Assembly: GCF_002159945.1 (NCBI RefSeq)
Contig: NZ_NFJQ01000009.1
Location: 1-64,000 of the forward strand
Direction of reading: 5' to 3'
Source: Cloacibacillus sp. An23
GTDB lineage: Bacteria > Synergistota > Synergistia > Synergistales > Synergistaceae
Length of the DNA stretch: 64,000 bases
Shown piece after piece: positions 33,945 through 42,968 of the stretch. Numbering within the stretch: position 1 is the stretch's first letter; every line of letters starts with the position of its first letter. A model generated the notes under the pieces. It worked only from the letters and a program-made list of their open reading frames with translations, was not told where the DNA came from and did no database searches. The position numbers and the translations under genes are program-made.

Positions 33945-34832
33945 ATGGGCGGTTTCTCAAAAAACGCGATGAAGGGGACGCTCTGCGTCCTCGGCGCCGG
34001 TATGTGCTGGGGCACCACTGGGACGATACAGGCCTTCGCGCCCGAGGGGGCCTCGTCTCTCACGGTCGGCGCGGCGCGCGTGTTCTTTTCCGGAATCGTG
34101 CTGATGGCCTTCATGCTCGCTAAAGATGGGCGGAAGCTCTTCTCCGGCGGCTGGAACGTGCGCGGCGTGCTTCTCGCGGCGGCCGGGCTCGCGGCTTATC
34201 AGCTCACGTTCTTCACCGCCGTGCGCATGACCGGCGTCGCGGTCGGTACGATGGTGGCGATAGGCGCGGCCCCGCCCGTCGCGGGGATATGCGGACGGCT
34301 CTTCTTCGGTGAAAGGCTCTCCGCGCGCTGGTATGCGGCGACCGTCCTCGCGGTCGCGGGCTGCGTCATGCTCGTCCTCGGCGGAAACGGCGGCGGCGCG
34401 CTCAAGGTCAGCGCCTTCGGGGTGTTCCTCGCCTTCTGCGCCGCGCTCTCCTACGCGCTCGAGGGCGTAGGCCTGCGCATGATAGAAAAAGGCCCCTACG
34501 AGACGATAGCGGTAGTCAGCATCGTCAGCGGCCTGATGGCGCTGCCGTGGCTGCTCGCGGGCGACGTCTCATGGATGTTCGAGCCGCGCGGCGCGGCCTG
34601 CATGGCGCTCCTGACCTTTCTCAGCACAGTAATCCCCTACACGCTCTTCACGATAGGCGTTCAGAGCATCAAGCTCGGCGTAGTGTACACGCTCGGCCTC
34701 GCGGAGCCTCTGACGGCGTGGTTCCTCTCGACGGTGCTGCTCGGCGAACGTCTCTCCCCGCTCGGTATGACCGGCGTCGCGGTGCTCTTCGCGGGGATAC
34801 TTCTGCTCGCGCTTTCCAAGAAGGACGGATGA
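33945..34832 (+). CDS. EamA-family DMT transporter
   Basis: 295 aa, about ten transmembrane helices in two EamA halves. The first half opens with LCVLGAGMCWGTTGTIQAFAPEG; the paired endings are GERLSARWYAATVLAVAG and GERLSPLGMTGVAVLFAG. Likely exports amino acids or metabolites; the substrate is not given by sequence. GAGGGG precedes the ATG. Starts 12 bases after the preceding stop. Confidence 0.88.
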   Translation: MGGFSKNAMKGTLCVLGAGMCWGTTGTIQAFAPEGASSLTVGAARVFFSGIVLMAFMLAKDGRKLFSGGWNVRGVLLAAAGLAAYQLTFFTAVRMTGVAVGTMVAIGAAPPVAGICGRLFFGERLSARWYAATVLAVAGCVMLVLGGNGGGALKVSAFGVFLAFCAALSYALEGVGLRMIEKGPYETIAVVSIVSGLMALPWLLAGDVSWMFEPRGAACMALLTFLSTVIPYTLFTIGVQSIKLGVVYTLGLAEPLTAWFLSTVLLGERLSPLGMTGVAVLFAGILLLALSKKDG

Positions 34833-34885
34833 GCGGCGCTGTCGTATAATTGACGAAGCCGCGGTCGCGGCGGGGAGGTTTCGAC

Positions 34886-35641
34886 ATGCAGATACAGATG
34901 ATAGCGGGAGGCGCGGCGCTCGCCGCCGTCGTGGGCTACATAGCGATGTACAACAGGCTGCGCCGCCTGTCCGTAAAGGTCGAGGAAGGAAGCTCGGGCA
35001 TCGACGTTGCGCTCGAAAAACGCTACGACCTTCTCTCGGAAGAGATAGAGGCCGTCAAGAAATTCCTCAGACACGAATACGAGACGTACACGGCGGTCAC
35101 GGCGCTGCGCGGCGGCACGGAGCTCGAGGAAAAGACTTTCGAGGAGCGCCGGGCGCTCTCGCGCGAGGCGGTCGAGGCGATAGACGGCGAGATACGCGCG
35201 CAGTCGGAAAAGATGGCTCAGATCAAAAAACAGCTCGACGTCCGCCGCGAGAGAAGAAGGCGCGGCGGCGGCAAAGCGGAGGCGAAGCGGGAGCTCGAGG
35301 CCGGGGCCGAAAAGCTGCGCGAGGCCGCGGGACAGAAGATCGGGCTGCTCGCCTCGATACAGCAGGGGCTCGGCGGAGTCGGCGCGGCGGTGGACGCGCT
35401 TGCCGAACAGTACCCCGTGCTTTACTCGTCGGCTTCGATGGGGCATTTCCAGAGCTCGATACGCGACGCTGAGGAACACCTTCAGGCCGCGCGCCGTCTC
35501 TACAACGCCAACGTATCGCTCTACAACCAGACGATACAGTCCTTCCCGTGGCTCGTCGTCGCGCGGCTGCACGGTATGGAGAAGGCCGAATTTTACGAAG
35601 CGGACGACAAGAAAAGAGAGTTCAAGGTAAATTTTGACTGA
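34886..35641 (+). CDS. lemA: LemA family protein
   Basis: 251 aa. One N-terminal membrane helix (5-23), then a long helical-bundle domain. YNRLRRLSVKVEEGSSGIDVALEKRYDLL is the LemA start pattern, and ARRLYNANVSLYNQTIQSFPWLVVA the conserved end. Longer than minimal LemA (about 190 aa), owing to a charged coiled-coil insert around residues 100-150. Start at the ATG at 34886 after GGGGAGG. It overlaps the DUF3137 gene by 8 bases. LemA proteins are membrane-associated and of unresolved function; pairing with DUF3137 is seen in other genomes. Confidence 0.85.
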   Translation: MQIQMIAGGAALAAVVGYIAMYNRLRRLSVKVEEGSSGIDVALEKRYDLLSEEIEAVKKFLRHEYETYTAVTALRGGTELEEKTFEERRALSREAVEAIDGEIRAQSEKMAQIKKQLDVRRERRRRGGGKAEAKRELEAGAEKLREAAGQKIGLLASIQQGLGGVGAAVDALAEQYPVLYSSASMGHFQSSIRDAEEHLQAARRLYNANVSLYNQTIQSFPWLVVARLHGMEKAEFYEADDKKREFKVNFD

Positions 35642-36584
35642 CGCGGAAAGCGCGCGCGGCGCGGAGATAACGGTCGAAGAGCTTGAAAAAATGCGCGAGT
35701 CTGCGAAGCGGCGGCTCTGCGCCGTATTCGCCGCGGGCGCTGCGGCCTTCCCCCTCTTCGCGTGGCTCGTCTACAGCGGCAGGGACTCCGGCGAGGGAGC
35801 GCTCAAGACGCTCCTGACGACGGCCGGCGCGGCTGCGGCGCTCTCCGGCTGTGCGGCGGGCGCGCTGTGGTACGTGATAGGCAGGCGCGCTTACGACCGC
35901 TTTGTGGAAAGCTTCAAATCTAAATACGTCCTCGGCGTCGTCGGCGCGATGGACGGCTTCTCCGGCCTCGAATACGACAGCCGTTCCGGCTTCACGTGGG
36001 ACGAGCTGCGCGGCGCTGCTGTCGTGGACTGCGGGCAGGAAAAATATTTCAAGAGCGAGGACCGGCTCACGGGGTTTTACAACGGCGCGCGCTTCCGCAT
36101 AAGCGACGTTACCGCGCGCAAAATGACGCGGCGCGGCAAAAAGAACGAGCTCGTAGAGGTCTTCGGCGGGCAGCTCCTATGCTTCAGCCGCACAGGCGGC
36201 AAGGAGAGCGCCGGGCTCGTGCAGGTGTTCCGGAAAGAATTCTTCCGCGACATGGGCGGCCCGCGCGCTGAGCACAGGATACGCACGGAGAACGCGCGCT
36301 TCAACGACGAATTCAACATCTACGCCGACGACGAGCACAACGCCTACTACATACTCACGCCGCCTATGATGGAAAAAATATCGTTCTTCGCGGAGTCGGC
36401 CGGCGGGCAGGTTTCGCTCTCGTTCTCAGGCGAGACGCTCTACGTGGCTGTGCGCCGCCGCGGAATGTTCTCGCCCGTCATAGACGTTCCGGTGGAACGG
36501 CAGGCCGCGGAAATCCGCGGCGACGTCGCGATAATAGCGAAAGCCGGAGACGTCTTCCTCGGAGTGCCGGAGCGGGACGCATAA
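35634..36584 (+). CDS. DUF3137 family membrane protein
   Basis: 316 aa. Two transmembrane helices near residues 28-48 and 60-82 follow a short cytosolic start, and a large soluble domain follows. FYNGARFRISDVTARK and VEVFGGQLLCFSR are typical DUF3137 segments. The TTG start (35634) has AAGGTAA just upstream and overlaps the end of lemA, so translation is probably coupled. Partners LemA in the membrane; mechanism unknown. Confidence 0.82.
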   Translation: MTDAESARGAEITVEELEKMRESAKRRLCAVFAAGAAAFPLFAWLVYSGRDSGEGALKTLLTTAGAAAALSGCAAGALWYVIGRRAYDRFVESFKSKYVLGVVGAMDGFSGLEYDSRSGFTWDELRGAAVVDCGQEKYFKSEDRLTGFYNGARFRISDVTARKMTRRGKKNELVEVFGGQLLCFSRTGGKESAGLVQVFRKEFFRDMGGPRAEHRIRTENARFNDEFNIYADDEHNAYYILTPPMMEKISFFAESAGGQVSLSFSGETLYVAVRRRGMFSPVIDVPVERQAAEIRGDVAIIAKAGDVFLGVPERDA

Positions 36585-36842
36585 CCGAGCGCGCGGCGGC
36601 TCGTAAGTTATAAAAATTTTTTTGCACATTGGTAATTTTGCCTATTTTTTTAGGTCTTTTACCTTACGCCCAAACGTGAACAAAACGTAAGAGCGCGCCG
36701 GAAAACATTTCCGCGCCTTCCGAAACGCGCGCCCCTCCGGACATTTTTAATGTAAAACATTCTTAAACGACTGTAAATTCCGCGATAAATAAGGCCGCCT
36801 GCGCGCCGTGCCTTGATAAACACGGCCTTTGCCGCGCGCGGC
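36585..36842. other. AT-rich intergenic stretch with inverted repeats
   Basis: After the DUF3137 stop there is a weak hairpin (36587-36591 with 36600-36604), then T-rich sequence. CTTACG...CGTAAG arms (36663-36668 with 36686-36691) and a GCGC-GGAAA/TTTCC-GCGC hairpin near 36693-36717 follow. No gene is visible. It may hold a terminator and control region for the transglycosylase gene. Confidence 0.35.
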
Positions 36843-36870
36843 TTGACTTCTCGGCGCTTGACGTTATCAT
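36843..36870 (+). promoter_or_regulatory. Promoter of the lytic transglycosylase gene
   Basis: -35 TTGACT (36843-36848), 16-base spacer, -10 TATCAT (36865-36870). Confidence 0.5.
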
Positions 36871-36986
36871 AAAAACGCGTTTAGAGTGACGGCGACGGAC
36901 GCAGCCGCGAAAATATATAAAAATGCGGAGATTATTTGTTTTTGAGGAACGCTCCTCGCCGTGTTCGAACTCTCAAGGAGGTAAAT

Positions 36987-37853
36987 ATGCGGAAACTAAT
37001 GAGAAAGCGGCATTTCCACCTGCCGCGGATCGCAGCGATGTTCCTGCTCGCCCTTTCCGTCGTCCTTCATCCGGACGCTGGCATGGGAAGCACGGAACGG
37101 CAGCCGAAAACACATACCACCCTCTCGGACGAAACTGTGATAAAACCGGCGGAAAAGCCCGCCGAAGCGCAGACGGCTGCCGACAAGATACGGAGCGAGA
37201 TACTCCGCATCGCGCAGGACAACGCCGCGGTACAGGCGAAAGCCGAAAAAAGACGCGAAGAGGCGAAAGCGGCGCGGTACGATCAGTCCATATACGGGGC
37301 GCTCAAACACCAGGGGCTGACGGAGGAACATATCGCGAAATGGCGTCACAAGCACCCGCTCAGCACGCTCAACAGGCTGGACAAGCTCCCGCCGGCAAAA
37401 CAGCGCAGCGTGGCGGACACAGCTACGTTTATAAGAAAAGTCAACCCCAATATACCGCACGAGACGGCGTGGCGCGAAGCCTGCGCTCTCGTGTTCTACA
37501 GCGTGAAATACGGCGTGCCCGCAAACCTAGCGGTCGGCATAGCGAAAGCCGAAAGCCACTTCAACCCGAACGCGAAAAGCAGCGCGGGGGCGCTCGGCGT
37601 CATGCAGGTGATGTGGAAGGTACACAACGGGATGCTGCGCGCCAAAGGCATAGCCCCGACGCGCGACCACATGTTCGACCCCGAGCGCGGGGTCGAGGCG
37701 GGGGTGCTGATACTCTCGCGCTATATCTCGGCCTACGGCACGGTGCAGAAGGCGCTCAACAGATATTACGGAGGCATATCGAACAGCTATTTGAAGAAAG
37801 TCAACAAAAACATGGCGCAGCTTAAAAGCCACTCGGAAGCCATGGGATACTAG
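36987..37853 (+). CDS. Exported lytic transglycosylase, SLT domain
   Basis: 288 aa. An N-terminal signal or anchor segment covers residues about 14-30. A charged linker (60-100) leads to a goose-lysozyme-type SLT domain at about 155-285. Catalytic Glu189 lies in GIAKAESHFNPNAKSS, followed by GALGVMQVMW and the C-terminal ALNRYYGG of MltC/Slt enzymes. It cleaves peptidoglycan between MurNAc and GlcNAc. AAGGAGGTAAAT before the ATG at 36987 decides the start. Single gene with its own promoter and terminator. Confidence 0.9.
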   Translation: MRKLMRKRHFHLPRIAAMFLLALSVVLHPDAGMGSTERQPKTHTTLSDETVIKPAEKPAEAQTAADKIRSEILRIAQDNAAVQAKAEKRREEAKAARYDQSIYGALKHQGLTEEHIAKWRHKHPLSTLNRLDKLPPAKQRSVADTATFIRKVNPNIPHETAWREACALVFYSVKYGVPANLAVGIAKAESHFNPNAKSSAGALGVMQVMWKVHNGMLRAKGIAPTRDHMFDPERGVEAGVLILSRYISAYGTVQKALNRYYGGISNSYLKKVNKNMAQLKSHSEAMGY

Positions 37854-37876
37854 GAAAACGCAAACACTCTGACGTA

Positions 37877-37908
37877 ACCGGAAGGCGTCGCCGCCTTCCG
37901 GTTTTTTT
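37877..37908 (+). terminator. Terminator of the lytic transglycosylase gene
   Basis: A strong stem (37877-37886 with 37893-37903) followed by T7. Confidence 0.9.
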
Positions 37909-37919
37909 GCGCCGGATCG

Positions 37920-37948
37920 TTGGCGCGCGGGCCGCGCGGCTATATAAT
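37920..37948 (+). promoter_or_regulatory. Promoter of azlCD
   Basis: -35 TTGGCG (37920-37925), 17-base spacer, consensus -10 TATAAT (37943-37948). Confidence 0.6.
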
Positions 37949-37980
37949 CGTCGCATGAAGGGCGGACGGAGGGATTGCGT

Positions 37981-38703
37981 ATGACCGGCGGAAGCGCGGC
38001 GTCCGAGTTTCTTTGCGGCGCGCGTAAGAGCCTGCCCGTAATAACGGGCATGATACCGAGCGCGGCGGCTTTCGGCATACTCGCTGAGACGGCGGGCTTC
38101 TCCGTGTGGGAAAGCCTGCTGATGTCGATGACCGTCTTCGCCGGGGCCAGCCAGTTCGCGGCGCTCAACCTGCTCGCGGCCGGAGCGCCGGCCGCGGACA
38201 TAGTGCTCGCCACGGCGCTGCTTAACGCGCGCCACATAATGATGGGCCCGTCGCTCTCGCGGCGTATTGAAGGCGGCGGAAGGCCGCTCTTTCGGGCCGC
38301 CCTCTTCTTCTTCCTAACAGACGAAAGTTTCAGCGTCGCGTCGCTGCAGGGCGTCGGCCCGGTAAGCGTTCCGTTCCTCTGGGGGCTTCAGACGCCGATA
38401 TACTTTACGTGGAACGCCCTTACCGTGTTCGGATGGCTCGGGACCTCGGCCCTTCCTCCCGCTCTTAGATCGAGCATGGGGATAGCGATATACGCGCTCT
38501 TCATCGCGCTCATAATACCGTCCGCGCGCAAAAGCCGCGCCGCGCTCGCCGTCACGCTGGCGGCGATGGCGCTCTCGTCTCTTTTCAAATTCGCGCCGGT
38601 CCTCTCGGAGCTCAACAAAGGCGTTGCGATAATGATTTCCGCGGGAGGCGCGGCGCTCTTCGGCGCGCTGCTGTTCCCGCCGCGCGGGGAGGAAGCCGCG
38701 TGA
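37981..38703 (+). CDS. azlC: AzlC family branched-chain amino acid exporter, large subunit
   Basis: 240 aa membrane protein. Family segments: PVITGMIPSAAAFGILAETAGFS, FAGASQFAALNLL and LNARHIMMGPSLS. With AzlD it exports branched-chain amino acids (and azaleucine). CGGAGGG before the ATG at 37981 decides the start over an in-frame TTG. The stop overlaps the GTG of azlD in GTGA, so the two are coupled. Confidence 0.9.
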   Translation: MTGGSAASEFLCGARKSLPVITGMIPSAAAFGILAETAGFSVWESLLMSMTVFAGASQFAALNLLAAGAPAADIVLATALLNARHIMMGPSLSRRIEGGGRPLFRAALFFFLTDESFSVASLQGVGPVSVPFLWGLQTPIYFTWNALTVFGWLGTSALPPALRSSMGIAIYALFIALIIPSARKSRAALAVTLAAMALSSLFKFAPVLSELNKGVAIMISAGGAALFGALLFPPRGEEAA

Positions 38704-39008
38704 GGCCCGAACTCGTATATCTTTTCATAATGATGATGCTCGCGACCGCGCCGTCGCGCGTGCTGCCGCCCTTCCTGCTCGCCGGGAGGAAGCTGCCGCC
38801 GCTGCTCTCCGCCGTGCTCGGCTACATGCCGTTCGCGGTCATAGGCTCGATAACCTTCCCCGACTGCCTTTTCGCGACCGGGAACTTTTACAGCTCCGCA
38901 GCCGGAACGATAGCCGCCTTCGCCGCGGGCTGGTACAGCGGCAGCGTCGTCACCGTCATGGCGGCCTCCATCGCCTCGGCCTTCCTTATAGCGCAGATCG
39001 GATTTTAG
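38700..39008 (+). CDS. azlD: AzlD family branched-chain amino acid exporter, small subunit
   Basis: 102 aa with three or four transmembrane helices, the partner of AzlC. TAPSRVLPPFLLAGRKLPP and LLSAVLGYMPFAVIGSI are typical of AzlD. GTG start overlapping the azlC stop by 4 bases. Its own stop overlaps the stop of the convergent LysE gene by 4 bases, so there is no terminator space between them. Confidence 0.88.
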   Translation: MRPELVYLFIMMMLATAPSRVLPPFLLAGRKLPPLLSAVLGYMPFAVIGSITFPDCLFATGNFYSSAAGTIAAFAAGWYSGSVVTVMAASIASAFLIAQIGF

Positions 39009-39592
39009 AAGAGGATTCCCGCGGCGCAGTAGACGAGAAGCAGCGCCATGACCGCGTTGAAAAGCCTGCCGCGGCGGCGCAGCGCGCGCTCGAAAAACAC
39101 TCCGAAGAGCGCCCACGTCCAGTTCGCCGCGGAGCCTATCACGGCAAGCAGCAGCGCGAATGCCGCGACGGCTGCGTTCGAATCGAAGGCCGGCATGACG
39201 AACGAAGTCAGAGCCGTCACGCCGTACAGCATTATCTTCACGTTTACGAATTCGAGCGCGAATCCGGCCCAGAAACTGCAGTCCGCCTCCACGCCGCCCG
39301 ACTCTCCGGAAGAGCGCCACGTCCGCCAAGCGAGCCAGAGGATATAGGCGGCGCCGCCCCAGCGCATGAACGGCATTATGCGCGGCACGAGCGAGGCGAG
39401 CGCGACGGAGAAAAGCGCGCAGAGCAGCATGACGATCACAAAGCCGGCGAAGACCCCTACGAGCACGCGCCACGCGCGCGCTATGCCGTAGCGCCCAGCC
39501 GCGGACATTGAAAGGATGTTGTTCGGCCCCGGCGTGAACGCCGAGGCGAATACGTAAAGCGCGAAGCCGGCAAAATTGAACTCTTCCATCAC
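39005..39592 (-). CDS. LysE/RhtB family amino acid exporter
   Basis: 195 aa, about six transmembrane helices. ASAFTPGPNNILSMSAAGRYG at the N-terminus is the LysE/RhtB signature; WGGAAYILWLAWRTWRS follows in the middle. It exports amino acids such as threonine or homoserine; the exact substrate is unknown. Converges with azlCD by a 4-base overlap, so two different amino-acid exporters meet tail to tail. Confidence 0.9.
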   Translation of the reverse strand: MMEEFNFAGFALYVFASAFTPGPNNILSMSAAGRYGIARAWRVLVGVFAGFVIVMLLCALFSVALASLVPRIMPFMRWGGAAYILWLAWRTWRSSGESGGVEADCSFWAGFALEFVNVKIMLYGVTALTSFVMPAFDSNAAVAAFALLLAVIGSAANWTWALFGVFFERALRRRGRLFNAVMALLLVYCAAGILF

Positions 39593-39732
39593 GCACGCTC
39601 CAAAGTTTTTTCATATTCTACCACCGCGCCTCGCCGCCGCAGCCCTGCGCGGAGGCGGAAAAAAGCCGCGCGCGCGCCGAAACACGGAGCCCTGTGCGGA
39701 TTACGGGATTTTACGAAGCCGCCGTGTTTTGC

Positions 39733-39761
39733 TTGACATGTGTGCATATGCACATTATTAT
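39733..39761 (+). promoter_or_regulatory. Consensus promoter with internal palindromic operator
   Basis: -35 TTGACA (39733-39738, perfect), 17-base spacer, -10 TATTAT (39756-39761). The spacer contains a perfect 14-base palindrome, TGTGCATATGCACA (39741-39754), so a bound protein would block polymerase directly. Confidence 0.75.
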
Positions 39762-39781
39762 AAGCGCGAGAAGACGGAGGG

Positions 39782-40609
39782 ATGAAATTGCCCGGAGTGA
39801 CGAAATGCCGCCGCGTCTGCTGCGACACGCGCGCGCGGCGGTTTTTGACGGAAGGCGCGGCCGGCTTCGTGACGCTCACGGTCGAAGAGCTCGAAAGTCT
39901 AAGGCTCTGCGACCTGGAAGGCGCCGACCAGAGCGCCGCGGCGCAGTCGATGGGCGTGTCGCGCGGCACGCTCCAGCGCATCGTCTATTCGGCGCGGCGC
40001 AAGGTCGCGGACGCGCTTTGCTCCGGAAAGGCCATCCACATCGGCGGAGGCAATTTCAGCGCCGCCGTGCGGAAATGCGGGCGCGCGGGATGTTCGCGAT
40101 GCCGCTTCGCGCGCGGCGAAGGCTGCGGGAATTCTGATAAAGAGACGAATTCGGAAACGGAGGACGAAGCCATGATGAAAGACGGAATAATAGCGGTAAC
40201 CATGGAAGACGGACAGATTTTCCAGCATTTCGGACACACCAGATTTTTCGAGCTGTACGAGATAAAGGACGGCGCGGTCGCGTCTCACAGGACGCTCGAC
40301 GCCGAGGGCAGCGGGCATTCGGCGCTCGGCGGACTTCTGCGCGAAAACGGCGTGAATCTGCTCATCTGCGGCGGCATAGGCGGAGGCGCGAAAAACGTCC
40401 TAGCGGCTGCCGGCATCGAACTGATATCGGGCGTCAGCGGCCCGGTGGACGAGGCCGTTAAACTCTATCTCGAAGGGAAACTTCACGACGACCCGTCCGC
40501 GGAATGCACGCACCATCACGGCCACGAAGGGCACGAATGCGGCGGGAGCGGCGGAGCTCCGCAGGGAGAATGCCGCGGCTGCGGCCACGGAAGCCACGGC
40601 TGCGAATAA
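39782..40609 (+). CDS. Fused DUF134 DNA-binding and NifX/NifB-type domain protein
   Basis: 275 aa. Residues 1-105 are a DUF134 domain with a sigma-like HTH (DQSAAAQSMGVSRGTLQRIVYSARRKVADAL) and Cys pairs (CRRVCC, and later CGRAGCSRC). Residues about 133-235 are a dinitrogenase iron-molybdenum-cofactor-type domain (VTMEDGQIFQHFGHTRFFELYEI, GVNLLICGGIGGGAKNVLAAAG), which binds metal clusters. The tail from 240 is His/Cys-rich. I infer a metal- or cluster-sensing regulator; the palindrome in its own promoter suggests autorepression. No nitrogenase genes are near. Confidence 0.88.
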   Translation: MKLPGVTKCRRVCCDTRARRFLTEGAAGFVTLTVEELESLRLCDLEGADQSAAAQSMGVSRGTLQRIVYSARRKVADALCSGKAIHIGGGNFSAAVRKCGRAGCSRCRFARGEGCGNSDKETNSETEDEAMMKDGIIAVTMEDGQIFQHFGHTRFFELYEIKDGAVASHRTLDAEGSGHSALGGLLRENGVNLLICGGIGGGAKNVLAAAGIELISGVSGPVDEAVKLYLEGKLHDDPSAECTHHHGHEGHECGGSGGAPQGECRGCGHGSHGCE

Positions 40610-40621
40610 GCGGGATTTTAC

Positions 40622-40650
40622 GGCGCGGAGCAAGTCTTCGCGCCTTTTCT
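40622..40650 (+). terminator. Terminator of the DUF134-NifX gene
   Basis: GGCGCG (40622-40627) pairs with CGCGCC (40639-40644), followed by TTTTCT. The next about 270 bases to 40923 hold no gene that I can support. Confidence 0.6.
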
Positions 40651-40923
40651 GTTATGCCGCCTGACGAACGAAAACGACGGCGCGCCGCCGGTCAGCCGCG
40701 CTGGGCCTCGCGTGCCTGGCGTTGGAGGCTGCGCCGGTGCGCGCTCCGCGTTTCGCCCGGCGCGTGAAATTTGCGGAACGCCGGCCTTGAACACGGATGC
40801 CGAACGAAGCGGCATGGCTGCAGAGAAATGGACGGAACCCCGCACGCCCCGCCCCGTCTGGCACGGAAGATCTGCACGGCTGCGTGTTTATTTGTAACAG
40901 TATGACGGTTTGCGCTGAGGTGT

Positions 40924-40960
40924 GAAAAAGCCGCCGCCTTCGGGGAACCGGGGCGGCGGC
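40924..40960 (-). terminator. Terminator of pepF
   Basis: GCCGCCGCC (40930-40938) pairs with GGCGGCGGC (40952-40960), and A5 on the left reads as T5 on minus. Confidence 0.85.
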
Positions 40961-40992
40961 TTTGCGTTTTTGATTTACGCTCGGACTTTCTG

Positions 40993-42828
40993 CTATTTCG
41001 CCAGCTCTTCCATTTCGTCGAGCGTTTCGGAGAACTGCTTTATCACGGCCTCGACGGGCTGCGGCGTGCTCATGTCAACGCCCGCGCCCTTGAGCAGCTC
41101 GATGGGGTAGTCGGAGCCGCCTTTGGTGAGGAAGCTCAGGTATCTGCGCGTCGCGGGCCCGCCCTGCTCGAGTATCGCGGAAGCGAGCGCCGTTGCGGCG
41201 GAGTAGCCGGTCGCGTACTGGTAGACGTAGAATGGCGTGTAGAAGTGCGGGATGCGCGCCCATTCCATTTTGAGCGGCTCGTCTATCGTTATCCCCTCGC
41301 CGTAGTATTTCCTGTTGAGCTCGTACCATAGCTGTTTGAGCCCGTCGGGGGTCGTGTCTCCGCCCTCCGCCGCGCGCTTGTGTACCTCGCGCTCGAAGGA
41401 GGCGAACATAGTCTGGCGATAGACTGTGGTGCGGATGTTCTCGAGGCGGCGGTTGAGCAGGTAGAGCCGCTTTTTCCTGTCGTCCGTCTCGGCGAGCAGG
41501 CCGGAGAGGAATAGCACTTCGTTGGTCGTCGAGGCCACCTCGGCGGTGAATATGCAGTAGTCGGCCGTCGCGTAGGGCTGATTCTTCCGCGAGTACCAGC
41601 TGTGCATGGAGTGCCCCATTTCGTGGACGAGCGTCAGGACGTCGTTGAGGTTGTTCGTGTAGTTCATGAAGATGTACGGATGCGTGCCGTAGGTGCCCCA
41701 CGAGTAGGCCCCGCTGCGCTTGCCCTTGTTCGGGAAGACGTCGGCCCAGCCTCCCTCGACGCCGGCCTTTATCTGCTCGAGGTATTGTCCGCCGAGCGGC
41801 GCGAGATAGCGGTACATCATCTCTTTCGCGTCGCTCCACGCTATTTCTTTGTACGGGTCTTCGACGAGCGGGACGTAGAGGTCGTACATGTGCAGCTCTT
41901 TGACGCCGAGCATTTTGCGGCGGAGCTTCATGTAGCGGTACATCGGCGCCAGGTTGTCCTCGATGGCGGAGACGAGGCTGTCGTAGACGGATACGGGGAT
42001 GTTGTCCGCGTCGAGCGCCTCCTCGAGCGGCGAGCCGTAGCGGCGGCATTCGGCGTAGAACTTCGCCGATTTGAGCATCCCGTCGAAGGTCGCGCCGATC
42101 GTGTTCTTCATCTTGGAGTAAGGCTCGTAGAGCGAGGCGAAGGCCGCCCTGCGCACGGAGCGCTTCGGCGAACGCAGGTAGGCGACGGCGCGCTCTTCGG
42201 ACATCTCGACTTTCTTGCCTTCCTCGTCGCGTATCGGCGGGAATTCCATGTCGGCGTTGGTGAGCATCGAGAATGCGTTGTCCGCCGTCTGAGCCATGTC
42301 GCCGGAGCGCGCGAGTATCAGCTCCTCGGCCTCGGAGAGCACGTGCGCCTTGCGGCGGAGCAGCTCGCGCAGCGGGAAGGCGTATTCAGCGAGACAGGGG
42401 GCCGCGGCGAATTCCCTCAGCCTTTCCTCAGGCATCGAGAGTATCTCCGGCGTGACGTAGCTCACGGCGGCGGAGAATTCGACGGCGAGCGCCGAGACGC
42501 GGTTCGCCGGCCCCTGGTTGGATGAGTCGCCGGTGTCCTCGTGGCTCTTCATGTTCGCGTAGACGTAGAGCTTGCCGAGCTCTATCGACAGCTCGTCTCG
42601 CAGTTTGAAAAATTCGAGCATTTTTTCCGGCGACTGCGCCAGTGTACCCCTGTAGGCCGCGAGCTCCGGCAGGCGCGATTTTATCTCCGCGAACGATTTT
42701 TCCCAATCCTCGCGCGTAGCGCAGATGTCTTCGAGCTTCCACCTGTATTCCGCGGGCACCGCGGAGCGCTCGGGCAGCGACGAACCGCGCCCGAGTTCGA
42801 GTTCCTTCTTCTTTATATCGGACTTCAT
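40993..42828 (-). CDS. pepF: Oligoendopeptidase F (M3B peptidase)
   Basis: 611 aa cytosolic zinc peptidase that cuts short peptides. The zinc motif is HEMGH in LTLVHEMGHSMHSWYS, with the third ligand in the following ASTTNEVLF helix. Full length for PepF. GGAGGAA lies before the ATG at 42828; an upstream in-frame ATG (42861) has no such site and adds an unrelated stretch. Divergent from patB across an AT-rich gap (42829-42968). Fits peptide fermentation. Confidence 0.93.
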   Translation of the reverse strand: MKSDIKKKELELGRGSSLPERSAVPAEYRWKLEDICATREDWEKSFAEIKSRLPELAAYRGTLAQSPEKMLEFFKLRDELSIELGKLYVYANMKSHEDTGDSSNQGPANRVSALAVEFSAAVSYVTPEILSMPEERLREFAAAPCLAEYAFPLRELLRRKAHVLSEAEELILARSGDMAQTADNAFSMLTNADMEFPPIRDEEGKKVEMSEERAVAYLRSPKRSVRRAAFASLYEPYSKMKNTIGATFDGMLKSAKFYAECRRYGSPLEEALDADNIPVSVYDSLVSAIEDNLAPMYRYMKLRRKMLGVKELHMYDLYVPLVEDPYKEIAWSDAKEMMYRYLAPLGGQYLEQIKAGVEGGWADVFPNKGKRSGAYSWGTYGTHPYIFMNYTNNLNDVLTLVHEMGHSMHSWYSRKNQPYATADYCIFTAEVASTTNEVLFLSGLLAETDDRKKRLYLLNRRLENIRTTVYRQTMFASFEREVHKRAAEGGDTTPDGLKQLWYELNRKYYGEGITIDEPLKMEWARIPHFYTPFYVYQYATGYSAATALASAILEQGGPATRRYLSFLTKGGSDYPIELLKGAGVDMSTPQPVEAVIKQFSETLDEMEELAK

Positions 42829-42968
42829 GCTATTCCTCCATTCGACATTGTTCAAGCGCATATTTTTTTATATTCTACATCTATTTTATACTTGCGCGCG
42901 CGGGCGCGAAAGCGGAAAATATAAAATTGAATAAATACGGCTTCGGCCGCGAAACGGAGGGCTTTTTT

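Noticed and set aside
40651-40923. Possible RNA or small gene in the GC-rich gap before pepF
   Set aside because: Several short inverted repeats exist, but none forms a convincing structure, and the open frames on both strands have no start signals.
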